Part shown: one piece after another, positions 51,811-63,924 of the stretch
Numbering within the stretch: the first letter of the stretch is position 1
Layout: each line of letters begins with the position of its first letter
Notes under the pieces: model-generated
The model's input: only the letters and a program-made list of their open reading frames with translations
What the model was told of the DNA's origin: nothing
The model's database searches: none
Program-made: the position numbers and the translations under genes
Source: Polytrichum commune
Lineage: Eukaryota > Streptophyta > Polytrichopsida > Polytrichales > Polytrichaceae
Direction of reading: 5' to 3'
DNA length: 64,000 nucleotides
NCBI GenBank assembly: GCA_950295325.1
Contig: OX485808.1
Location: 250,501-314,500, forward strand

Positions 51811-52980
51811 AAGGAATAAGAGTATCAGCTTCACCCCTTACCCGCAGCTTCACTTCTCAAACTGTCAGGGACAACAAAGCAGGTGAAATTCATTTGTCTC
51901 GAACCTCATTTTTTTTAATGATGCAATTCAAGCTTTGACAAACAGTGCATCTTTATAACTTTTCATTGGATCTCCTAACATCTAACCATATTCAAATGCA
52001 GGTACAAAACAGAGCTGCACAAGGATGCTGTTGTATTTTCAACCTATGGTGTACATCCTAACCGTGTGGAGGTCAGAGATGTGCATTCGCCAACTGCAAT
52101 TCTAGAGTATACAAGTGAATATGCTTTCACATGAAACAGCTCGAAGCAGCTGACTTGTCTGAGCGCACAGAGCAGATACTTGGTGTAGGATTACTAGAAT
52201 CCACGCATTCTTTTCATTCCCTTCATTCTTTTCCGATTCCCTACGAACTTCAGGAAGCTAGTAATTTTAACTATTTGTTTCAGTTGATATCCCATCCAAT
52301 ATCATGTCAAATTTGCAGAGCTCTGTTGGAAGGGATAGATTCACAGCTATAAAATTGGGTAGCATACACAATTCACTAATTGGTGATATATGCTCTCCTT
52401 TTCAGTACTTCATTTTTATTGGACTGGCTTATCAAAATCGATATGAATCTTGGAAAAAGTGGTTGAAAATTCTGAAAACATGCATAGGGTATGTCGACCT
52501 TGTTGTTGTTTAACCCATGAAGGCCCAGGGGTGTATTTATATTGGAAAGCTGACAATCTGCAACAATCATTGAAAATCGATTTTACTTGGTCTCTGATAT
52601 TTAATACATATGTAGCACAATCTATCACAGAGGAAATGAAAATACAGTCAGATGTGACAATGGTGCTTAGATGTGTGGAATGTATGTATGAGTCTATGTA
52701 GGGCTTCTATATGGCTGAATTCCCCCTATCAATCCACTCTGCATAGCACCTTGAAGCCTTTAAGATAACTGCACCTATTTTGGACACTTTGGCAAGTTTG
52801 GGTACTTACTGTGAGAGTAAGTGCTCTGATTTATTTGCAGATTATGTTATTGGATTAGCAATTCAAGTGGATAGGGAAGTCGTGGACCTCAATATTTTAA
52901 TCATATACTTCTTATGGAATGTTGAAGTCAAAAGTTCCCATGACCCAATGTGGTCACATAGGGGCATCCATTTGTGTTAC
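51811..52980 (+). other. 3' flank of the 80-aa gene, no further gene recognised
   Basis: The start probably holds the 3' UTR. Frames at 52131-52352, 52304-52513, 52450-52701 and 52780-52998 overlap in different frames and on both strands without a consistent coding pattern. Confidence 0.4.
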
Positions 52981-52993
52981 CTATCTTGCATGG

Positions 52994-53017
52994 TTTAGGG
53001 TTTAGGGTTTAGGGTTT
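52994..53017 (+). repeat. Interstitial telomere-type repeat (TTTAGGG)3
   Basis: Three exact TTTAGGG units plus TTT. It is too short to be a telomere relic; such motifs arise at break-repair sites or act as telo-boxes. No gene start is evident nearby. Confidence 0.85.
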
Positions 53018-53454
53018 GTGCCTCTTGAATAATCTCTTGTGATTTTGCTTACCCCATAAAAGCTGAGGCAAATGTTTTTGTTTAGGCACTCATCACTACT
53101 TGACAATACCAACTTAAGTTTATGTTATAATCTCTTGATTTTAGATATGGGTCCAAATGAAAATTTGTGAGAACAATTTGAAAATGCACAAAGGTGCCTT
53201 CTGGATGGTTAGACCTATCATAAGCGGTGCCAATGATCTTTAATAAGTTGTTGAATTGGCATGACACATCTAAATATAGATGTTTTGCTACACTTGTGTG
53301 TGCGGATAGGCCATGCTATGCCTCCACTTGGTTTTTATTTTTTGGAAAGCATATAACATATGTTTTATGTCCAGTACACCTCAATTTTAGGCATTTGTTT
53401 TAGGTCACAAACTGGAAAAGGCGCACCTACTTGAGAGCCCCTTGACTTGTCATT

Positions 53455-53590
53455 GATCAAAGAAGTTGGAGATGGTCCAAGTTTACTTTACACTAGACTT
53501 TCAGGGTCTAAGGGACCAAAGTAATGCAAATGGATGAAAAATCTACATGGCATCCTACATGGCACCAAGGTAGTCATTAAAACCAAGCTT
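53455..53590 (+). repeat. Partial relative of the 504-bp MITE
   Basis: GATGGTCCAAGTTTACTTTACACTA, CAGGGTCTAAGGGACCAAAG, AATGCAAATGGATG and TCTACATGGCATCCTACATG echo the middle of 61856-62359 (TTCACACTACGCTTGAGGGACC, GAATGCAAGATGGATG, GTCTACATGGATTC). Both termini are missing. Confidence 0.4.
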
Positions 53591-53599
53591 AGCCCTACT

Positions 53600-54437
53600 T
53601 TAGCCATGCTTAACCATGCTCCCAAACTGACACATGTTTTGGAGATTTGCCCCCCCTTGAGCAAAATTGTCAATGTTGTGTATGAGGCAAAATTGGAATT
53701 CTTGGTTACTTCCAAAATTTCAATACAGTACCGATAACCATGGACCACCATTCAACCTATAATCCATGATAATAGGGTCCAATTCAATATTTATTATCTC
53801 TCAAACATATTATATCCAACAATTATAATTCAAGCGTATTGCACTTATTGCTTAAAATAGTACATTGTTGGACATTTTGTTCCTCACTGCTCAGATGTCA
53901 CCGCTCAAAACTCACATGCTAACTTCCTTCCTTTGAGTCATTCCCCCCAAACACTTAAGTTTAGTTGCAAGCCCTTCCTACTTCATTCTTCCACCTCCTA
54001 CCATTGGCCACTCAAATTTAATTTCTTAGTGTTAACAACTCCCCATTTTCATGCCCCCAACTAATAGCCTTACTTAAATCAAGGAGTTCATATTGTGTTG
54101 ACAAATTCAAAAAGGTGATCATTGCTAACGCAATCATTCTACACATGCACATGCCCATGCTTATTTGTTTTCCAACCCACCATATATTTACTTCATTGAC
54201 ATTTTACTTTACTTAATTAGTGAACCTAATGTCATGAAGTGAGCAAGTTTGACTTGCTTTTTTTATTGGATTAGCCTAAGGAGAGTTCAAGTGTTTGTTG
54301 GGTTGGGTTACCCTTTGAAGTAAGGGTGAGTTGTATATTTAATCTTCCAAACCTATTATAGAGCATACCCTCGAAAGAGGGCAATAAGCTTGCATGTGGA
54401 TGAGGCTTTTCATTCATGTTCGCTCTGCCATAAGCTT
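53600..54437. other. Intergenic, no gene recognised
   Basis: AT-rich with no credible coding frame. Confidence 0.5.
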
Positions 54438-54810
54438 CACTAAATATGATATTTAGTGTCACCAATTTTAATTGTCTTGCTCAATACTAATTGTACACCG
54501 CGGTATAGTGTCACCAACACTAAATGTTAACCCAACATTATTTGTCATTCCTTGTAAATTTTTTGGGGGATTTTAGATTTATAGTGTTGCAAAAACTGTC
54601 ACTTACCAAGTTGAATTTTCATCCAAGTTTCAATCATCCATGACAATGTTTCATCAAAAGTTGCTGACAAGAGAAAGTAGGGTTTTGGCCAATGGATGAA
54701 CTCATCCATCACCCGTGACAGTATTTGTGAACCTATTCATAAGATTTGTCATCCGAAAAGTTATCATAATGACATTAAATACCATGTGACACTAAATGTC
54801 ATATTTTGTG
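54438..54810 (+). mobile_element. 373-bp MITE, CACTAAAT family
   Basis: Left end CACTAAATATGATATTTAGT..CACC; the reverse complement of the right end gives CACAAAATATGACATTTAGT..CAC. TA follows the right end (54811-54812); the left TA has mutated to TT. Homologous throughout, in inverted orientation, to 63464-63848 (GGTTTTGGCCAATGGATGAA, GGTAAGTGACAG/CTGTCACTTACC). Confidence 0.75.
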
Positions 54811-55059
54811 TAGCACTTATATCTATATATCAATCTATCTTCCAATCTCACTGCGACCTTTCACATCCATTCAGCCATTCATAATTATTATAGGTCAAAT
54901 ACTATCAAACCAAGTCCAAGTCCGCAATCATTTTTTTTTTATAACATACATTTTGATACTAACTATTCAATTCTATTGTGCACACATAACAACTTATTGG
55001 CACGAGGGCTTCCAATTCAAGTTCTCAAGTACCGGAAGGTACTTCTTGCTTTTGCATTT

Positions 55060-55205
55060 AATGAATAAATGAAAGAGAATATCAAAATTCAATAAAATCC
55101 AACATAATTTTGCCAAACTTTTCTATGGCTTAAACTCAGAACCTCGTGGGTGGGACATACCACTAGAGTACTCACTTCCCAACGTCTAGTAGGGAAGATT
55201 TAAAT
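55060..55205 (-). repeat. Possible tRNA-derived SINE
   Basis: On the minus strand GTGAGTACTCTAGTGGTATG resembles an RNA polymerase III A box, and about 33 bp later GGTTCTGAGTTTAAGCC resembles a B box; an AT-rich body follows. This arrangement is usual for plant tRNA-derived SINEs. No flanking target duplication or second copy was found. Confidence 0.35.
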
Positions 55206-55209
55206 GTGC

Positions 55210-56080
55210 GGAAATGTCTAGAAATTAGAGATAGGAAGCCAAACACTTGTTTTCTCAAAGCCTAATTGAAATCATCTTACTTCAATTTCATTACTGATGA
55301 AGATTAAAATGACAAAGCAACAAGGTTGTTCCAGTGAAGACCCTTAGGGGTCCACTCTAAATGACATGCACGGGGGACTGTGAAATAAAACCCCCTATAT
55401 ATGACAAAATTCTAGAGAAAAACACAGGTATGCATACGAATGGTGCACTAGATAATAGACTCGTGTATATAAAACCAAAGTTTTCAATTTAATGTGATAA
55501 ATGCCTCCACTACATACACAAAGGATCAATTACAAAAAAAAATTAAAAGAAATTGGTACAGTCTACTTCTAATGATGACAATTTCATTTGTAGGATGGAA
55601 CTCACAACAATCTAAACTATAGAAAACACATCTATTGTCAACTTTTTTCTCTAAAACAATTGAGACCATTATGTACACCTACCTCTACTTTAAACTTCCC
55701 AATATCCCTTTTGTTTTATGCATGCTAGAGAAGAACTCAATAACTCCCCATTATGTAAACCATGTGTGCTAATGTCTCAAGTAATAACCCTTTTCCACTC
55801 ACGTTAGTTTGCACATGGTATGAAGAGTGGAACCCTGGGCTAAGATTGTGCTCCAAAATCCAAACGTGACTCATGCTTTACAAAGGCATATATATTATTT
55901 AGTTATACAAAACTCATATCAAAGCATGAACAAACAACTTTGTACATATAATGGTATATGAATTTGTGCCAGGGACGTTTTTTGTAAATGGCTTGGGCAT
56001 CCACAACTACATTGAATATCTGATTTAGTTTGACAATAAGTTTGGTGTGCCACGTTAATAAAAAAAAATAGTGTTCATAC
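55210..56080. other. Intergenic, no gene recognised
   Basis: AT-rich with no credible coding frame; 55903-56157 (minus) has no motif and overlaps the next MITE. Confidence 0.5.
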
Positions 56081-56089
56081 TTGTGATAT

Positions 56090-56639
56090 AGCACTAAGGG
56101 CCGCTTTACACTTAGAGGCCGGGCCAATTCGTTGTGTAAGAGGCTTGAAATCCTCATTTGTGATTGGTCAAAAGGCTCAAATCGGCCCCAACCCCTTTAC
56201 ATCTAGAGGCCGGGCCGATTTGGTGGTATGATTTTTTAAATTAAAAAATGTATGTTATGACACGGCCCGAGCTCGTTGAATTGGGTGCACCCAAAATGGA
56301 AGGCCAATTCTTGGCCTAGAGGCCAATGTCATATTCCACTAAAAAAATCTTCTTAAATAAAGTATAATTTTTTAAAGTGAACTAGATCCATTGGATTATG
56401 TGGAATCTAAAGGCTCTATCTTAGATTATGCTACATCCGTTGGATTAGGCTACTTTTTTTGAATCAACTTGGCTTCTTGGCCCGAAGGCCTTTACATATG
56501 GGAAAATTGGCCCCCGGTATAATCTTATTATAATGTGTAGTAGAGGCCGGCCTCCAACCCAAAAAAGGCTGAAATTTTGTGCAATCGGCCTCAAGGGAAA
56601 TTGGCCCGGCCTCTAGGTGTAAAGCGGCCCTAAGTGTCA
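56090..56639. mobile_element. 550-bp hAT-type MITE with 8-bp target duplication
   Basis: TGTGATAT occurs immediately on both sides (56082-56089 and 56640-56647). The ends AGGGCCGCTTTACACTTAGA / AGGGCCGCTTTACACCTAGA (the latter reverse-complemented) continue as GGCCGGGCCAATT, giving 32 of 33 matching terminal bases. An 8-bp duplication and A(G)GG termini are typical of hAT elements. Internally GAGGCCGGGCCGATT (near 56206) is a third copy of the terminal motif. Non-coding. Confidence 0.9.
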
Positions 56640-56649
56640 TGTGATATCC

Positions 56650-58335
56650 TCTCTAATTGCCACTTGACAATTGATGTGGGTTGAACATGAATAGTGTGGG
56701 CCACACTAAATCGGGTGTTTCATATGATTGAGGTAAAAGTATAAAGAACGTCATTTTTGAAACTATAGAGAGCACCTTGTACAAACGCCAATTGCTTTAT
56801 ATGTTTATCGCTTCAAAAAAGGACTCCCTTCAATTTTCATCCAAAAAACCCTTTGTCCTTGTGGAATGAATGTGGAAGTCATGTTCCATACCGACCTATC
56901 ATCAAGAGTAAAGTGCAAAAGTGAGCAAATAGATAGGCCGAGAATATCTACTAGGAAACCATAAGAAGATTCCGGAATAGAACATGAAAAGAGAGTAGGT
57001 TACCGTATGATTCCGCCGCCGGAAAACGTTGTTCGTGTCATGGCTGTACTAAGTCATTGTAACTCAACAAATTTCACATGAATGTAGAATACTTCCTTCC
57101 AACCAATTTGACTTCCATAACATTACGAAGCAACTAAATGATGGTCTCTTTCCAAAGAAAGAGGGTGCAATTAAAAAAATAACTATGAATTTATAGTTGC
57201 TTGTAGAAACCTCTGCAATATACAACCTAAGTGTTGTAATGAAAGGATATTTATTCTTGCCCAATACATGGGTCATGTTGGAATGCAACCAAGGAGCTGA
57301 GTAATGTTATGTCAGTGAATAAAGTAAAATGATATGATAAGTATGACCTTTGAATGTCTCTTAGTCGTGTGTCAAATCTTAAGAAAACTTATTGATCAAC
57401 TACTTGAGACAATATTGTCAGATTTGGGTACTTATCTTAATGATTTCAAAATCATTTAAAGTGGGTTGATGATGAATAGTGTGGGCCACACTATTTCAAG
57501 GTTCATGGTGTAGTAGCTAGATCCTCCATCTCTTTTGTGAACATGTAGATTAGAGAACTAAATGTTGATATTCACTTCAATTAAAGTGATGCTTTGTACA
57601 CGTAGAGCACACAGATGGAAGTTTGTTTTTATTTGGGTCTCTTGGTATTGTGCCATCATTGTTGATATCAATGTTGGTTGGATATCTAGTCGTTAAAGTG
57701 TGTGAAAATTATGAGACGTCACAAAATGGAGGTCATTAATGACAAATATACTTATTCCGAAGTTGGTTCTAAGGTCAATAGTTCAAGTTGGTGCACATCT
57801 TGGATATCAATTTTGATCCTTTTTCTATTGTTGTTATGATCAACTTCTAGACATAATTCAAGAACAAATTTAAAAAAAGAATATCAGTTGAATGTAGGAG
57901 ATGATGTCACATTAAACATTATTTTGACTAGATTTGACATTGGCTGTTTCTACTGTTGACACTTGTGTCTCCATGATTTAAGTCATCCATAGCAACAGTA
58001 GTGCATCCTTGAAAGTTTAGCATCACTTTTTAGCATGGTAGTAGTAGTATTACTAATTAGACACTCTTCAAGAGATACTTCTAAGACTCTAGTTAAATTA
58101 AAATATGTTGTAAATACGATCTGGTAAGAACATACACTACGACTAGAGTGATTAGTGTTTCTCAACACTTTAAGAATGTGAAATTATACGTTGCAAACTG
58201 AAATCATATAATGTCGCGTCTATTATGTGTCGTCCCATTGCATCCTGTGAATACAATTGCTTGCTGCTTGTCGTTGTATTTTATGGAAATTTGACATCAA
58301 ATATGAATAATCTAGTGGGATCCATTTGAAATGAA
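56650..58335. other. Intergenic, no gene recognised
   Basis: AT-rich; the phrase GAATAGTGTGGGCCACACTA occurs at 56690 and again at 57475, a short direct repeat. No coding signal. Confidence 0.5.
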
Positions 58336-58339
58336 CTGA

Positions 58340-58540
58340 CCCTCAACCTATTGGGAGGAAGAGAAAGAATTATTGCATACAAACGTAATACCTCTCATCC
58401 ATCCAACACAAAAGCTCGACCCCCTATACATTTCTGACCAATACATCTGAAATGACTTGGACTACACTAATTTGAGACCTTTTAAGTTGATTATGGTGTC
58501 AAACTTAATTGTATACTATTTCAAGAACTTTATGTTGGAT
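58340..58540 (+). repeat. Dispersed repeat, partner of 5320-5530
   Basis: CTCTCATCCATCCAACACAA, GCTCGACCCCCTATACAT and ACATCTGAAATGACTTG follow the order of the copy at 5320-5530. Confidence 0.5.
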
Positions 58541-58544
58541 GAAC

Positions 58545-60225
58545 GAGAGATACGCTCGGAAACGATAACTCCCTCTCCCTCCCTCCCATTAGCCTTTTGG
58601 CTTCCCGGGACTTATAAATCGATTTCCTATCAGTTCATTCTCATAGGCAGTCTTGTTTTTAGGATGCCCCGTTCATCCATGATGGATGAAGTTTCCCTCA
58701 ACAACGCCATAAAGGCCAAGCCCCGGCCATTCGCCAAGTACAACACAGTAAGGGCCAAAAAACAAGAATGTACATTAAAATAAAAAAGTGAGAATAAATA
58801 AACGGTCCATCTCAACTATGTTAGCGCTTTGTGATGATATATGTGGCTTGGCCTTTTCTTGGCATTTAACTAACGAGCTTCTTGGTGCATCATATCATGG
58901 ATGTACAGTGTATCATATGGACCCTTAAATGTGAACGTATATTAAAAAAGTATATATATTATATATATTATATGCCCGAGTACAAAATGAAAATCGGATT
59001 TTTTCCAATCCTACCTACAGTTGACCCTCGACATCAATAAAGAAAAACCATTATACGATCTTGAATAAAGGCACCCACCCACAGGCGGGAAAAAAAGGGG
59101 ACGAAAAAAGAAAAAAAGAAAAAGTGGCATTTCTACCTGGAAAGTTGTACCGGGGAAAAAGTCGTAAAAATTTAAAGTGAGCCACACACCACAATGAGTG
59201 CCCTCAAATACTTATTAGAAGAGTGGCCTTGTTTTGTACCTATGTACCCTAAGCCCCACCAACCCACCTTGCCCCCCCCCCCCCCCCTCCCGCTAGTGGG
59301 CCATTGACTATTACTTCCCCGTCGATTTCCAATGTATCATGTACAAATATGCATCGATGCCTATGTATGTGTGTATGTGTGTTTGTAAGTTATACATATG
59401 TCATGTAGTTAGTGACATAATGTAATGTTTCTCAAAAAGAGAGGAAAAGTAAGGGCATGATCCACCCAATTTTGAGCTTTATATACTTGTAGGAATTGAG
59501 AGTTGAAGCTCCCCTCATCCACACTATTATGTCTGATTAGTGTGGGTTATCATTTGGAGTTATGCATTGCTATAACATTCTATTGCGAGTATCATCCCCC
59601 CCCCCCCCCTCCAATAACCATGAGTAGTTAGTATGCACACGAAGGATGTGGTCTAACCTAGTTGGTGAAAAATGATGATGGTAGTAAAAAGTGTTAGCAA
59701 CACGTAACTCTGAATGGGAACCCACACTACTTAGACAAAATAGTGTAGTCCTCAAGCATATAGTTAACCAGCTGTCCCTCCAAGCCTTTGAGGTGGGTTG
59801 AGTGCTCTTAACTAACAACCCTTACTTACGAGAGAACATCGTGTAACACCATATTCCCAACTAGTGGGTAACCCCCCTTTACCTTTTAGAATTATTACAT
59901 TTCCTAGGGTGGGGTCCTCTAGACTTACAAATAGTAGAGTCTAGTTGGGACAAGAGTGCTCTAGTCTTACATATAGTAGAGTCTAATTGGAATTAGAGAT
60001 AGCAAAGGTAACTAATAAATAGATACACATTACATACAAGCTCATCCGTTGGGAAGGTGAAAAACATAGTGAATGGTTCTTTAGCTTGAAGACTTTTTTT
60101 GGGGGGGGGGGGGGGATGGTTTAGCATCAGAATTAGAATTAGAGACACTATATTACCTAGTTTAGAGGGATTCATCTTGATTGTGACTTGTTTTGAACTA
60201 AGATCCCTTCATCCATGATGGATGA
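58545..60225. other. Intergenic with homopolymer runs
   Basis: Contains a 16-C run (59272-59287), another C run near 59597-59609 and a G run near 60103-60114, and TATATATTATATATATTATA (about 58953). Frames here are low-complexity. No gene recognised. Confidence 0.5.
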
Positions 60226-60229
60226 GTTT

Positions 60230-61460
60230 ACTTAGGCACCGCACATCCGAAGCCGTGGTTAGTGACTACACACTTTCTTGTCTTTGGTGTGGGTGTTGAA
60301 GAATCCCTTTGTTTTACCCTTGGTTGAACCAATTAATCTTATCATAGTATTGGTATTACCCCTTACTGTACTACTGGGTTCATACTACTACTGGGGAGTT
60401 TCCAAGTCACCCTTTGTAGAACCGTTTATCAATACCGGACAATCTAGTACCTCCTTATCCTACCTAATCCTTATCACTATTGAGGTTGTACTGCCTCTAG
60501 ACACCTTCTCTGTCCATTATACCTTCTTTCTATTATTGGTAGTTTTTCATCGAAATTGGGTTCTACCGTCTGCAAGATAACCGCTTGATACCATTAGGAT
60601 CAAAATACAATTACATGAATCAGTTCTCTTGTCTTATAGAAAGGTAGGTATCATACCACCCGGTAGACGACATCACTACCTTACCGATATGGTACGTGTT
60701 GGTAGGTCCCTTGACTCCCAATACTCTTCGTATTATCTTAACCTATTATTTCCGACTATCGATGCATAAATGACCTACTTGGTAGCCTATTTTCTTATCT
60801 AGCACTACCTTACCAATTACTACCTTGGATCACGTCTATTCCTTTTCCATTTACCCTTACTCTACCATTGTACAACATAATTACATGATATTCATACCTT
60901 AATCTTTACTTCTTTCTATGTCTATATTTCTCATACTGTACTCATCTTTTTTAAAGGTACTATACGCTTTTGAAATAATTATAAGTCCTTCTACCGAACC
61001 TTGTCACCTTTTCATACGCTCCTTGCTACCAGTTATCTATGATGGCTCACATCCTTACCAAACTACTCCTTCCTAGATGCATCACTCAACCATTCCAGGC
61101 AAGAGCCATCCATACATACATTCCATCCTAGCAAAACACATCCTACACTCATCTATTTCCACAAGGGAGGTAACCTCTTATAATATACAAAATGGTCATA
61201 CTTTGGAAACATGTTGTTTCCTACTTAGATACTATCCTAAACATGATTGAGTCCCTCTTGATCCTATCATCTACCTAATCACTCATTCAAATATTTGGTT
61301 CTTCTTCTTCTTCTTTTCATCAATAAAACTTTCTATCTTATCCTTCCTACCTTATCCTTGAGTCACTTTCGTTGAGTAATTACATGCTTACTTAGACTTT
61401 CTACCCTTATCCTACTATGGTAAGACTAGCTCTTACCGTTAACAATGAGATTTATCATCT
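60230..61460. other. Strand-asymmetric, TACC-rich segment
   Basis: The plus strand is strongly pyrimidine-biased with recurrent TACC, CCTTATC and CTTACC words, unlike its surroundings. A 100-codon hydrophobic frame (60278-60580) exists, but minus-strand reading is full of TAG/TAA stops. It could be a decayed retroelement body or an unusual non-coding element. A (TTC) microsatellite lies at about 61301-61315. Confidence 0.35.
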
Positions 61461-61855
61461 AGAGGAAATTGTCATTGATATAGTTCGATTAATTTGACGT
61501 GGTGCACTTTAAAGTAGAACAACACATATTTCTACAAGATAATAGAAATTAGCATAGTGGACGATTCTTATATTACACATCCTAACATGGGTTGAGACTT
61601 ACATTTTCCAATATCTAATAATGTGGATTTGAGATTCTAAGTTTTTATAGACAATGTTCACTTTGAGAATGGTGGCAAAAATGTGTGCAAGGAATCTCAA
61701 CCTCTTTATAAAGTGAGGGATAGTTTTACACACACTTGACTTCGAGACTCACGATGGCAAAAGCCCAAGCAATGACGCATGTACAAAGCCCCACAACTTT
61801 TTGGGTGCCTACCAGTTTGATAATACACTTTATTTCACCAAAAAAGTTTAATGTA

Positions 61856-62359
61856 AGGGCTACTTCACACACGAGACTGAGAGCCCGTGACCATTACACT
61901 TCAAGCACCCTCATTGGTGGAAAAGGTGGAGCCGGTCCAAGTTCGCTTTTTCACACTACGCTTGAGGGACCAACGGAGTATGTGAATGCAAGATGGATGT
62001 AAAGTCTACATGGATTCTTACACAACATCAAAATGAATCATGTTGCATGGTCACTTGGACTATTTTCAAAAACCACCTCTTGGAGGTAGGCATAACACAA
62101 AACCAGGAGATCATGGCACTCCGAACGCTCACAATTGTTGGTTTATTCTATTTTGTCATGTGTGAGGACCCGCATTAGTAGAAATTCATTGAAATAGCAT
62201 TTGGCTGAGGGTCCGGTCACATATGAGTTCACATTACACTTGAGGGTATGTGACCACACTACATGAGTTTGGGGTGTGTTGGGACGGCCTTTGGACACTT
62301 TCTTTTGGGCTCTCACAATTTCATGGTCACGGCTCTTGGCTCGTGTGTGAAGTGGCCCT
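61856..62359. mobile_element. 504-bp MITE, copy 2 (hAT-like ends)
   Basis: Ends AGGGCTACTTCACACACGAG and, reverse-complemented, AGGGCCACTTCACACACGAG. Same length and mostly the same sequence as 40396-40899, including the internal TGTGAGGACCCGCATTA and GGACGGCCTTTGGACACTTT. The frame at 61736-62002 runs across the left boundary and is not a gene. Confidence 0.75.
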
Positions 62360-62364
62360 AAAGT

Positions 62365-63460
62365 TGTCCACCCTCATTTGATGACAAATTATCCAAGTAC
62401 TTACGCTAACGCACTCTAAAGAGAGGAACGAGCGTAGTTGTCCAGGTGGCTTTTTGATGTCTACATGAAGTCCTCCATTGGGAAGGTGAAAAAACCATTA
62501 AGTATTATGTAAGATTTATCTCATTAATGGCATTAGATATCCCAAATTAGTGCAGTAGAATCTACTTGGAGTGAACTAACCCTCCATCTACATGGGATTT
62601 GTTTTTACTAGAGGCCTTGCATTCACAATGGAGAGGTTCACGTAGACGCCATGAAGTACAAGTTGTTTACCTACACATACCTTACATGCAAGTTTGATTG
62701 GGCAAGTTGCTAGTACTTGGTAGTAGTCTACATGTATTTAGATATCATGTAGTGTTTGATAGATGTATTTTATACATTTTGTGGACAATTTTTTTTATTT
62801 TTTTATTTTACTTTTTAAGTGTGGAGAAACAAGTCCAAAACCAAAGGGGTATGTTTGAACGTACCACAATTGTTGGTCAAGGCTAACTAAGCCATTGGAA
62901 GGTCAAAACGTAAAGTTTGTGTTTAACTTAGTGAAATTATTTCATTGGTTCATTGCAATAGAGACACAAAATTCTTGGAATATAGAAGGTTCTTATGTCC
63001 AAATGACACTTCTCAAAAACAAAAGTTGTAAGTTAACTATAATAGAAGACATTGTTATAGTTTTTACTTGGCTTGGACTTTCTAATTATTCCAAAAATGA
63101 TTTAAACAATTTAAACGCTTGTATACTCATAGGAAATGCACATCAAGTCACCATTGTATGAAGCTTGACACATAGACACTTATCATCAATACATATGCCA
63201 TTAGATTTTACTCATACATGTCCTAAATCTATATCATCTCTTATTCAAAGCTACATTTTTGTGCATCTTCCATAAATAGTCTACTTAAAGCCCCATCATT
63301 TGAAGCATTATAAACCTACTTCACGAAAGAAGAGGGGGGGGTGGCTATGAAGTAATAGGCATATTTATGAGACTATCCTACATTTCCATGCATACCTTTG
63401 GAAAACTATTGAAATAAGTTGGAATATGCCTAGTATATTCTCAATTGAATTTCCAATACA
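62365..63460. other. Intergenic, no gene recognised
   Basis: AT-rich; frames at 62698-62886 and 62895-63161 have no motif or splice support. Confidence 0.5.
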
Positions 63461-63463
63461 CTA

Positions 63464-63848
63464 CACTAAGATATAATACTTAGTGTCATATGGTATTTCA
63501 TATCACTATGGTAAATGTTTGGATGACACTTCTTATGCATAAGTGAACAAATAGTGTCATGGATGATGAATGAGAGTTCATCCATTGGCCAAAACCCTAC
63601 CTACTCTTGCCAGCAACTTGTGATGAAATATTGTCATGGATGATTGAAAATTAAATGAAAAATCACTTGGTAAGTGACAGTAATTGCATGTTTGTAAACT
63701 TATAATCCCCCCCCCCCCAAAAAAAATGTACAAAGGAATGACAAATAATGTTGGGTTAGCATTTAGTGTTGGTGACACTATACTGGGGTTTACAATTACT
63801 ATTGAGCAAGACAATTAGAATCGGTGACACTAAATATCAGATTTAGTG
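63464..63848 (-). mobile_element. 385-bp MITE, CACTAAAT family
   Basis: Flanked by TA on both sides (63462-63463, 63849-63850). TIRs CACTAAGATATAATACTTAGTG.. and, reverse-complemented, CACTAAATCTGATATTTAGTG... It is an inverted homologue of 54438-54810 and contains a C run at about 63709-63718 where the other copy has a T/G run. Confidence 0.75.
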
Positions 63849-63924
63849 TAATTCTTGAAGATTAATGTAATGTTTTAATTTGAAGCATTAACTAAGACTC
63901 TATTTATTATCGCACCACATTTAT

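Noticed and set aside
58457-58783. 108-codon frame
   Set aside because: Partly overlaps a dispersed repeat shared with 5.3 kb and shows no recognisable domain.
60278-60580. 100-codon hydrophobic frame resembling a membrane protein
   Set aside because: The hydrophobicity follows from the T-rich composition of the whole 60.2-61.4 kb segment; no family match or gene context.
61736-62002. 88-codon frame
   Set aside because: Crosses the left boundary of the 504-bp MITE, so it cannot be an old coding unit.
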